Translations under genes and position numbers: made by a program
Shown: piece by piece, positions 1 through 6,256 of the stretch
Layout of the letters: each line of letters opens with the position of its first letter
Position numbering within the stretch: position 1 is the first letter of the stretch
The notes under the pieces: model-generated
Told to the model about the DNA's origin: nothing
What the model saw: only the letters and a program-made list of their open reading frames with translations
Database searches by the model: none
Origin: Fibrobacter sp. UWR3
GTDB taxonomy: Bacteria > Fibrobacterota > Fibrobacteria > Fibrobacterales > Fibrobacteraceae
NCBI RefSeq assembly: GCF_900143055.1
Contig: NZ_FRCW01000007.1
Coordinates: forward strand, 148,188 to 212,187
Length of the DNA: 64,000 nucleotides
Direction: 5' to 3'

Positions 1-99
1 GAAGACGAAGATGTAGACGCAGAATTCCGCACCCCGATTTGTGCGAACTGGTGCAAATACCGTGACGGAAAAAGTCCCCTGCGCGTTATATGCGAGTAA
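1..99 (+). CDS. C-terminal end of a gene starting before the window
   Basis: Frame 1 is open from base 1 to a TAA at 97-99 and encodes 32 residues. They begin with an acidic run (EDEDVDAEF) and continue with three cysteines, two of them in an xxCANWCKY arrangement. The product cannot be named from this fragment. The run of Cys, Trp and charged residues suggests a small soluble protein tail, perhaps metal-binding. It is followed by about 90 nt of AT-rich intergenic sequence before the TonB operon. Confidence 0.5.
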   Translation, partial: EDEDVDAEFRTPICANWCKYRDGKSPLRVICE

Positions 100-189
100 A
101 TGCTTTCAAATTAATATTCGTGGTGACACATTTGACGGGTTCGGGTGTTTTAATTATGTAATTTTGATACCTAACCATTGCGGAAAGTT

Positions 190-1026
190 ATGAAACGTTT
201 AAGATTATTGCCTTTCGTGCTGTTGGTGCTGCTTGTTTCGGGCCCGGCCCTTGCCGACCGCGCTTCCGAAATTCAGGACCTGAAGCTTGAAAAGGAAAAA
301 CTGAATTCCGAAATCCAGAAACTGAACCGCCAGATTTCGGCGACGGATTCGATGCTCAAGGCGGACGATTCCCGCTACAAGACTCTGCAGCAGCGCTACA
401 AGGCCGACACGGAACGCCGCCGTGCCGAAATCGATAGCCTGAACGCGAAGATAAAGGCGGTCGCGGGTGAACTCCAGGCGGAGCGGAACAAACAGGCCCG
501 CGCGAAGAACCGTACAGACAACGTTGCAGCAAAGCGCAAGGCGCTGCGTACCGAACTTGCGGGTATCAGCAAGAAGCTCGAATCGCAGGTGGCGCAGACG
601 GTCCCGTGGGAACTTGAAAGCAGGCTCGACCGCGTAAAATCCCTGACCCGCGATATCGAGAGCGGGAACGCAAGCGAGGAGGAAGGCTTTTCGCGCCTCA
701 AGTCGCTCATTGCCGAAGAGACCAAGTTCGGCGACGAGGTGGCCATAATAAACAGCCCGCTCACCCGCAAGAACGGCGAACTCATCAACGCCTCTATTCT
801 GCGCATCGGGAACCAGTGGATGGTCTACAGCGATGACAACGGCACTGTTTTCGGTGCGCTGGTGCGCAAGGTCGTGGACGGGAAGGTCGTTTACGAATGG
901 AACGAGGAATTGAACCTGGAAGAACGCGCGGCGGTGAAGCTCGCGCTCGACGTGAAGCAGGCGAAGAAACCGCCCCAGATCGTGAAGTTGCCCGTAAGCC
1001 TCTCTATCGTGGGAGGTGAAAGATGA
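190..1026 (+). CDS. DUF3450-like periplasmic coiled-coil protein of the TonB2-type operon
   Basis: This 278-residue protein starts with a signal peptide (MKRLRLLPFVLLVLLVSG, cleavage near ALA-DRA). A long charged heptad-rich region (residues about 20-120, many Lys/Glu/Leu/Gln) predicts coiled coil, and a globular C-terminal half follows. The layout and length match DUF3450 proteins, which precede TtpC-ExbB-ExbD-TonB-TPR operons in Vibrio and relatives, and the same order follows here. Start choice: a TTG at 178 is in frame, but ATG 190 gives a standard signal peptide. The stop overlaps the next ATG in an ATGA, so the two genes are translationally coupled. The role is inferred: a periplasmic partner of the long ExbB. 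Confidence 0.75.
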   Translation: MKRLRLLPFVLLVLLVSGPALADRASEIQDLKLEKEKLNSEIQKLNRQISATDSMLKADDSRYKTLQQRYKADTERRRAEIDSLNAKIKAVAGELQAERNKQARAKNRTDNVAAKRKALRTELAGISKKLESQVAQTVPWELESRLDRVKSLTRDIESGNASEEEGFSRLKSLIAEETKFGDEVAIINSPLTRKNGELINASILRIGNQWMVYSDDNGTVFGALVRKVVDGKVVYEWNEELNLEERAAVKLALDVKQAKKPPQIVKLPVSLSIVGGER

Positions 1027-2675
1027 GATTAGACGAAAGACGAATGACGAAAGACGAAAGAACTGTAAGGTTGGTGAGCCTGCCGAACCAACTTAACTGT
1101 GGACGCGTTGTTAGCACCGCTCTAATTACATTGTTTCTTGCCTCATCTGCATTTGCATGGCCGTGGTCTTCGGGCGAAAAGAAGTCTACCGCCGAGGACC
1201 AGGCACGCATCAAGGATTCCCTGCAGATGGAAGAAATGCGCAGCTTGCAGCGCGAGGTAGAAACGCTTACCCGCATTCGCCTGCAGAAGGCGGACTCGCT
1301 CGAGAAACTCGAGGCGGAACACTGGCGCAAGCGCTATGCCGAGTCGCAACTGACCGAGGAGCACCAGGCGGCATCGCGTGAACTTGACGGCCGCTATTCC
1401 AAACTCTCGACGGATCTTGGCCGCGTGAACGAGGAGGTCATGGCGAGCAGGAGCATGACGGGCGATGCCGAGGAGAAGGCGCAGGCCGATGAATCGGCAT
1501 ACGATGCGCTCAACACGCAGGTGAAGCTCTCGATTGACAAGACTCTTGGCGACGTGATGGGCGATTACCCGGTGGGCATGAACGGGCGCCTGATTCGCCT
1601 GAAGCAGGCCTCCGAGGATGCCGAGAAGAAGGTGCCGAATACGGTCGGCGCGGTGCAGAATTTTATGAACGACCTGCTGCTGCGTCATGAACTGACCTAC
1701 ACGCAATTCTACGGGCGCGAGACTTCGCAGGTGGGCAACCGCCCCGACGTGAACGTGAACCGCTTGCGCCTGGGTACGGTCTTTTTGGGCGAGGTCGCGC
1801 AGGATAACGGCGAGGTGCAGGCGCTGCTCCGCTCGGGTGCATTGCAGGGCAAGATATTCGAATGGAACGCGTCGCTCCCTCCGGAGATGGCCGCGAATAT
1901 AAAGCAGGCCGTATCGCAGGCCTCGGGGGCTTCCACGGTTGTCTCTATCCCGCTGGATGTATTGCAGAACAAGGCGGTCAAGAACGCGATTACCGACACG
2001 AAGGAACTTACCTGGCGCGAGGAATTCCAGGCTTTCTTCAGGAAGGGCGGTATCGTGATGTATCCGCTCATGCTGGTGGCGATTTTCGCGCTGCTGCTTT
2101 GCCTGGAACGCTTCCTGGTGCTCAGCTACCGCGGGCATCTGAGCCGCAGGTTTAACCGCAAGCTCGACGCCCTCGTGAAGGAGAACCGCTACGAGGATGC
2201 GGCTGGCCTCTGCCTCAAGAAGGAAACGAGCCTCTCGATGGTGCTCTTTGCGGTGCTGAACCGCGCCCGCGATGCGCGTGAAGATGCGGAACGTGCCCTG
2301 CAGGAGGCATTGCTCCGCGAGCAGCCGAAACTGGAACGCCGCATGGGGCTCCTTGCCGCGATGGGCTCGATTGCCCCGCTGCTCGGCCTGCTCGGCACGG
2401 TGACGGGTATCATCACGCTGTTCACGGTGATTACCGAGGTGGGCACGAACGACGCGCGCGTGCTTGCGGGTGGCATTTCGGAGGCTCTCGTGACTACGGA
2501 AACGGGCCTCGTGATTGCAATCCCCGTGATGATTCTGCACGGGCTGTTGAGCGAAAAAATCGAGAAGGTCACGAGCGAGATGTACGTGCAGAGCACCGCA
2601 CTCCTGAACCGCATTTTCGGCGCTTCGACGAGCTCAGCGACCGATTCAAGATCAGAAAAGAATGAGGACCAATAA
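1023..2675 (+). CDS. Long ExbB/TolQ-family proton channel with periplasmic N-domain (TtpC-like)
   Basis: This 550-residue MotA/TolQ/ExbB protein has an N-terminal extracytoplasmic coiled-coil domain (residues about 50-330). A classic three-helix ExbB core follows: GGIVMYPLMLVAIFALLL, then the conserved SIAPLLGLLGTVTGII segment and ETGLVIAIPVMILHG. Such long forms are the TtpC proteins of TonB2 systems, where they feed proton-motive force to TonB together with ExbB and ExbD. GGAGGTGAAAG directly precedes ATG 1023. The first 30 residues are odd. They translate an 11-nt-type repeat (GACGAAAGACGAATGACG) and a palindromic repeat (1069-1092), followed by a signal peptide (VVSTALITLFLASSAFA). The C-terminal tail also runs into a repeat at 2621-2642. 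Confidence 0.85.
   Translation: MRLDERRMTKDERTVRLVSLPNQLNCGRVVSTALITLFLASSAFAWPWSSGEKKSTAEDQARIKDSLQMEEMRSLQREVETLTRIRLQKADSLEKLEAEHWRKRYAESQLTEEHQAASRELDGRYSKLSTDLGRVNEEVMASRSMTGDAEEKAQADESAYDALNTQVKLSIDKTLGDVMGDYPVGMNGRLIRLKQASEDAEKKVPNTVGAVQNFMNDLLLRHELTYTQFYGRETSQVGNRPDVNVNRLRLGTVFLGEVAQDNGEVQALLRSGALQGKIFEWNASLPPEMAANIKQAVSQASGASTVVSIPLDVLQNKAVKNAITDTKELTWREEFQAFFRKGGIVMYPLMLVAIFALLLCLERFLVLSYRGHLSRRFNRKLDALVKENRYEDAAGLCLKKETSLSMVLFAVLNRARDAREDAERALQEALLREQPKLERRMGLLAAMGSIAPLLGLLGTVTGIITLFTVITEVGTNDARVLAGGISEALVTTETGLVIAIPVMILHGLLSEKIEKVTSEMYVQSTALLNRIFGASTSSATDSRSEKNEDQ
1069..1092. repeat. Palindromic REP-like element inside the long exbB gene
   Basis: The sequence GGTTGGT-GAGCCTGCCGA-ACCAAC is an imperfect palindrome. 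It matches the reverse complement of the copy at 2954-2978 in arms and centre. It is translated as VRLVSLPNQLN at the start of the ExbB-like protein. Confidence 0.6.
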
Positions 2676-2700
2676 GTTCCCTGAGCTTGCCGAAGGGAAC
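2621..2700. repeat. Two REP-like palindromic elements between exbB-like and GIY-YIG genes
   Basis: 2621-2642 contains GCTTCGACGAGCTCAGCGACC, and 2676-2700 contains the palindrome GTTCCC-TGAGCTTGCCGAA-GGGAAC. Both share the TGAGC-TTG-CGAA core also found at 1069 and 2954. Together with the 2954 copy they bracket the GIY-YIG gene. Confidence 0.65.
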
Positions 2701-2716
2701 AATCAGGAAAACAACT

Positions 2717-3016
2717 ATGAGTAGCTACATGTACATATTGAAATGTTCTGACGGATCTTACTACACAGGTAGCACAAGAGAATTGGAAAAGCGCGTTATG
2801 GAACATAATATGGGTCTAGGGGCTAATTATACTCGTAAGCATCGTCCTGTAGAACTTGTTTACTTTGAAGAATTTCAAAGAGTTGATGACGCCTATGCAA
2901 GAGAAAAACAAATTCAAGGCTGGTCTCATTCAAAGAAAGAGGCTTTAATTCAAGGTCAGTTCGGCAAGCTCACCGACCTTTCTAAATCCAGCGCAAATAA
3001 ACGCGAGTCTGCCTAG
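2717..3016 (+). CDS. Small GIY-YIG nuclease-domain protein (COG2827 type)
   Basis: This 99-residue single-domain protein carries the GIY-YIG core: MYILKCSDGSYYTGST at the N terminus, an EKRVMEHN helix, and AREKQIQGW with the conserved Glu. It resembles the stand-alone UvrC-like/YhbQ nuclease domains whose substrates are largely unknown. ATG 2717 has AGGAAAAC upstream. A longer in-frame TTG at 2687 lies inside a palindromic repeat and is rejected. The last 20 or so residues (FGKLTDLSKSS) are a translation of another copy of the repeat. The gene sits inside an otherwise standard TonB operon, one base before the next ATG, so it looks like an insertion that keeps the operon transcribed. Confidence 0.85.
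   Translation: MSSYMYILKCSDGSYYTGSTRELEKRVMEHNMGLGANYTRKHRPVELVYFEEFQRVDDAYAREKQIQGWSHSKKEALIQGQFGKLTDLSKSSANKRESA
2954..2978. repeat. REP-like palindrome forming the 3' end of the GIY-YIG gene
   Basis: GGTCAGTT-CGGCAAGCTC-ACCGACC is a 25-nt palindrome of the same family as those at 1069, 2621 and 2676. It is read in frame as FGKLTDL. Confidence 0.65.
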
Positions 3017-3017
3017 A

Positions 3018-3701
3018 ATGACAAATACCCACTACATACTCATCGAGTCGCTCGAGAATACGTACCATGCCGGCGGTGTGGTAATGCTCCCGATTCTTTT
3101 GGCGGGTGTCGTGGGTTTCTACTACCTGTTTTCGAGCTGGTTCCGCATCGGGAGCGACTTTTTCCGCACCGACATCCACAAGGTCATCAAGCGCATGCGC
3201 GTGGACCTGAACGGCGGAATCGAGGAAGACGAGAAGAATGCGGAACCGCCCAGCGTGAAGAAGGCCCTCCGCAGGCTGCGCAAGCGAGGCGGGCTCCTCT
3301 CGCGGGAACTCTGCTATGCGATTGACGTCGCGAGCACCAATCCCGAGGGCTTCCGCGACTACATGCAGGTGCGTATGATGAAGACGGTGCGCTACATGGA
3401 GCAGGGCAACCACATCGTATCCGTGATGGCATCTGCGGCGCCGTTGCTGGGCCTGCTCGGCACGGTGACGGGAATGGTTTCTACCTTCGAGGTGATTACG
3501 TTGTACGGGAACCAGAACCCGGTGCTCATGGCCGACGGTATCTCGGAGGCGCTTATATCTACGCAGAGCGGGCTCCTGGTGGCGTTCCCGCTCACACTCC
3601 TGAAACAGCGCCTGGACGAGCGCGTAGAAATGCTGCGCCAGAAGATGGAACTCGGCGCGACCGTTATAGAGAATTATTTTGTAGAGAGGAAGTGCCCGTG
3701 A
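3018..3701 (+). CDS. exbB: ExbB/TolQ-family proton channel subunit
   Basis: The product has 227 residues with three membrane segments: VVMLPILLAGVVGFYYLF near the N terminus, AAPLLGLLGTVTGMVSTF, and STQSGLLVAFPLTLL. The GLLGTVTGM motif is the ExbB/TolQ signature. It is expected to sit in the inner membrane and form the proton channel with ExbD (3759-4163), energising TonB (4349-4999). Having both a long and a short ExbB is characteristic of TonB2-type systems. The start follows the GIY-YIG stop by one base. There is only a weak purine stretch upstream, so reinitiation is likely. Confidence 0.88.
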   Translation: MTNTHYILIESLENTYHAGGVVMLPILLAGVVGFYYLFSSWFRIGSDFFRTDIHKVIKRMRVDLNGGIEEDEKNAEPPSVKKALRRLRKRGGLLSRELCYAIDVASTNPEGFRDYMQVRMMKTVRYMEQGNHIVSVMASAAPLLGLLGTVTGMVSTFEVITLYGNQNPVLMADGISEALISTQSGLLVAFPLTLLKQRLDERVEMLRQKMELGATVIENYFVERKCP

Positions 3702-3711
3702 TTCGTCATTG

Positions 3712-3744
3712 CGAGGCTTCGCAAGAAGCCGTGGCAATCTAGGA
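3712..3744. repeat. Intergenic REP-like repeat (GTCATTGCGAG type)
   Basis: CGTCATTGCGAGGCTTCG, an AAGAAGCCG arm and GCAATCTAGG fill most of the exbB-exbD gap. The motif resembles a repeat type that is widespread in unrelated bacteria. No ORF is disturbed. Confidence 0.5.
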
Positions 3745-3758
3745 ATGAAGGATTTATT

Positions 3759-4163
3759 ATGGAATTCAACTTGCCGAGAAGAAAGCAGAAGGATATGGGC
3801 ATCGAGATGGGCCCGCTGATGGACATCGTGTTCATCCTCCTCATCTTTTTCGTGGTGACGTCCTCGTTTACCCGCGAGACGGGCGTGAACGTGACGAAGC
3901 CTCAGGCGCAGTCTGCAAGCCAGCTCGAGAAGGAAAACCTCCTGATTGCGATTACGCGCGAAGGGACAATCCACATGAACGAGCGACAGGTGGACCTTGC
4001 GAGCCTGCAGGATATCTTGAAGCAGTCGCTTGCGAAGGCGCCCGACCGCGAGGCTGTTGTGATTGCGGATAAGGGTGCCGAGACGGGCGTGCTCGTGCAG
4101 GTAATCGACATGTGCAACTTGGCCGGAGTGAAGAAGGTCTCCATCGCGGCGCAGGCGGAGTAA
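3759..4163 (+). CDS. exbD: ExbD/TolR-family proton channel subunit
   Basis: The product has 134 residues. It has an N-terminal cytoplasmic stub, one transmembrane helix (GPLMDIVFILLIFFVVTSSF) with the conserved Asp of the proton path (M-D-I-V-F), and a periplasmic ExbD domain ending in VIDMCNLAGVKKVSIAAQ. Length and motif order match ExbD. It works with the adjacent ExbB subunits to transmit proton-motive force to TonB. The gene follows exbB after a 57-nt gap holding a short palindromic repeat. Confidence 0.9.
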   Translation: MEFNLPRRKQKDMGIEMGPLMDIVFILLIFFVVTSSFTRETGVNVTKPQAQSASQLEKENLLIAITREGTIHMNERQVDLASLQDILKQSLAKAPDREAVVIADKGAETGVLVQVIDMCNLAGVKKVSIAAQAE

Positions 4164-4348
4164 TTGATGATTGATAGTTGATAATTGATGATGGATGATG
4201 GATAGTTGGTGATTGATGATGTGGAGTGTGAGATTTGGAATGTTTTGGAGTGTCATCCTGAGCGACCCCTGTAAAGGGGGAGTCGAAGGATCTAGATGTG
4301 AAGCGGTAATTAGAGTTTAATAGATAAAATATCAGAATAGATAGAATA
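4164..4348. repeat. Low-complexity TGAT-rich tract plus TCATCCTGAGCG-type repeat
   Basis: 4164-4220 is built from irregular TTGATGAT/TTGATAGT words. 4251-4292 holds TGTCATCCTGAGCG, CCCCTGTAAAGGGGG and AGTCGAAGGATC. A second copy of the latter type is at 5057-5100. No coding capacity is apparent. Confidence 0.6.
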
Positions 4349-4999
4349 ATGGTATTGAAGTTTTTTAAAAAGTTGCTGAAGCGTTTTGCTATCCTCATCG
4401 CGGCAATCCTCGCGAGCTGTGCGCTCGTGTTCTCCGTGACGATGGCGAACCTATTCTTGACGGGCAAGGTGTTTCACGAAAAGAAATACAACAAGACAGA
4501 AATTGCCGTGAAGAAGGTCGAGGAAGTCGAGAAGAAGGTCGAGAAGAAAAAGCCCGCGCGCAAGCCCGACCGCCAGAAATCCAATTCGCGTTCCCCGAAG
4601 GCGGGGCCGCGTTTCGCGATGAATCTCGGGACGGCATCGGGTAACGCCGGCGCCGCCGTGAGCGAGGACATGGTGGCCGATTTCCGCGGCGGGACGCTTT
4701 CGACCGAAAAGGGCGACGTGGACAAGAAGCCCGAAAGCAGGGCGTACCCGAACTTCCAGGTGCCCCCGCAGATCCGTGACCGCGAAATCGATGCGATGCT
4801 GCGGCTCAGTTTCTGTGTGGACGTGAACGGCAAGGCGTACGATATCAAGGTGCTGGAGGAATCGCCCGCGGGTTCCGGGCTCGCCGCCGCCGGCCGCGAG
4901 GCGCTATCGCGCATGACGTTCGCGCCAGCCGAAAAGGCGGGCAAGGCGGTACCCTTCTGCGGCATGGAACAGCCTTTCGAGGTAAAGTTCAGGGACTGA
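4349..4999 (+). CDS. tonB: TonB-family energy transducer
   Basis: The product has 216 residues: a cytoplasmic basic start (MVLKFFKKLLKRF), a transmembrane helix (ILIAAILASCALVFSVTM), a Lys/Glu/Val-rich periplasmic linker, and a C-terminal TonB-like domain from about residue 130. The periplasmic linker replaces the usual Pro-rich one with EVEKKVEKKKPARK. The C-terminal domain reads RLSFCVDVNGKAYDIKVLEESPAG then REALSRMTFAPA, with the YP replaced by a Cys pair. It should couple ExbBD to outer-membrane receptors. No TonB-dependent receptor gene is adjacent. Confidence 0.8.
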   Translation: MVLKFFKKLLKRFAILIAAILASCALVFSVTMANLFLTGKVFHEKKYNKTEIAVKKVEEVEKKVEKKKPARKPDRQKSNSRSPKAGPRFAMNLGTASGNAGAAVSEDMVADFRGGTLSTEKGDVDKKPESRAYPNFQVPPQIRDREIDAMLRLSFCVDVNGKAYDIKVLEESPAGSGLAAAGREALSRMTFAPAEKAGKAVPFCGMEQPFEVKFRD

Positions 5000-5002
5000 T
5001 GC

Positions 5003-5101
5003 GATGTGTAGTGTGTAATGTGAAGTGCGAAGTGTGGAATGGAAAGTAATGTATGGTGTCATCCTGAGCGGAGTCACGAAGTGATGTAGTCGAAGGATTC
5101 A
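5003..5101. repeat. GTGTAATGTGAAGTG low-complexity tract and TCATCCTGAGCG repeat
   Basis: 5003-5056 is a run of GTGTAATGTGAAGTGCG-like words. 5057-5100 is a second copy of the TCATCCTGAGCG ... AGTCGAAGGAT repeat seen at 4251. The next gene's apparent ATG directly abuts the repeat. Confidence 0.55.
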
Positions 5102-6226
5102 ATGAAATTTATGAATTTGTTTAAATTGATAAATATTTTTTATGAATTGAGACGAGGCTTGCGTGGGCATCTCGCTGCCTATAATTCTCGTAGTCTCGTT
5201 GCCCGCGGTTCCTTGCTAGTCGCCTTACTCTTCGCAATACCTGCTTTCGCGGCGCAATCCGCATACGACCTGATGGAGCGCGCGAACGCCCTCTACCGCG
5301 ATGGCAAATTCAAGCAGGCCATCATGCTCTACCGCAAGGCGGAATCCCGCGGCGCGGACCCCGTCGCCACCAGTTTCAACATCGCGAACAGCTACTACCA
5401 GCAAAACGACCTGCCGAACGCCGCCGCCACGTACCGCAAGGCCGTCGACTTCTCGAACGGGGCTTTTTCCCCGGCGCTTTTCAACATGGCGAGCGTGTAC
5501 TTTAGGCTCAAGCAGTACCCCGAATGCGTGGCGGCGTACCACCGGGCGTTGAAACTGGAGCCCGAAAACGTTTCGGGCTGGCTTTACCTCGGCGAAGCCT
5601 ACGGTAAAACCGGCGACGCGGTCGGCGCGCTGCGTGCCATCGAGAAGGCCTACCAGCTCGACAAGGAAGACATAAGCATCGTCTACCAGCTTTCAGAGGC
5701 GAACATCGCGCTGAACGATTTCGAGCGCGCCGTAGCCGTTATCCGCGAGGGCTACGCCGCGCACCCCGACGAAGTGGACTTTCTCGTGTATCTCGGCGAC
5801 GTGTACCGCCTGAACAAGCAGTTCGAGGAAAGTGCCGCTGCTTACCGCGAAGCGCTGGGCGTCCGCCCCGATGATACCGCTACCATGTACAAACTAGCAG
5901 ACGTCCTCGCCGAAGACAACAAGCCGTTTATCGCGATGGACGTGCTCAACAACCTGGTACAAATCAAGCCGGATTTCAGCGATGCGGCCATATTCCTCGG
6001 GAATCTCGCTTACGACGCGAAGTTCCTTGACCGCGCCGAATCCGCATATGAACTTGCGGCAAAGCAGGGCAACGCGGAATCCGTTTTCGGGTTCAAGAAC
6101 ATGGCCTACGATGCCCACGCCGAAAAGCGCGATGGAGAGGCGCTCCGCCTGCTGAAAGTTGCGCAGAAGTACTTCCTCGACGATATCACCGTGCAGGCCG
6201 ACATCCTGGAATTCGAGAAGAACTAA
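5102..6226 (+). CDS. TPR-repeat protein of the TonB2-type operon
   Basis: This 374-residue protein has an internal signal-peptide-like core (GSLLVALLFAIPAFA, residues about 37-51). At least seven tetratricopeptide repeats follow, such as ANALYRDGKFKQAIMLYRKAE and LYLGEAYGKTGDAVGALRA. TPR proteins end TonB2 operons in Vibrio and relatives, where they assist the TonB complex in the periplasm. The region before the hydrophobic core is unusually long, and ATG 5102 lies at the end of a repeat, so the true start may be internal. A strong bidirectional hairpin follows the stop. Confidence 0.8.
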   Translation: MKFMNLFKLINIFYELRRGLRGHLAAYNSRSLVARGSLLVALLFAIPAFAAQSAYDLMERANALYRDGKFKQAIMLYRKAESRGADPVATSFNIANSYYQQNDLPNAAATYRKAVDFSNGAFSPALFNMASVYFRLKQYPECVAAYHRALKLEPENVSGWLYLGEAYGKTGDAVGALRAIEKAYQLDKEDISIVYQLSEANIALNDFERAVAVIREGYAAHPDEVDFLVYLGDVYRLNKQFEESAAAYREALGVRPDDTATMYKLADVLAEDNKPFIAMDVLNNLVQIKPDFSDAAIFLGNLAYDAKFLDRAESAYELAAKQGNAESVFGFKNMAYDAHAEKRDGEALRLLKVAQKYFLDDITVQADILEFEKN

Positions 6227-6227
6227 A

Positions 6228-6256
6228 AAGTCCGGCGAGTGAGCCGGACAAATTTT
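6228..6256. terminator. Bidirectional terminator between TonB operon and FISUMP gene
   Basis: The stem GTCCGGC (6230-6236) pairs with GCCGGAC (6243-6249). It is flanked by AAAA on the left and AAATTTT on the right, so it can serve both converging genes. Confidence 0.75.

Noticed and set aside
1143..2540. Long minus-strand frame opposite the ExbB-like gene
   Set aside because: Shadow of GC-rich codon use; it lacks any domain and is opposite a clear ExbB/TolQ sequence.
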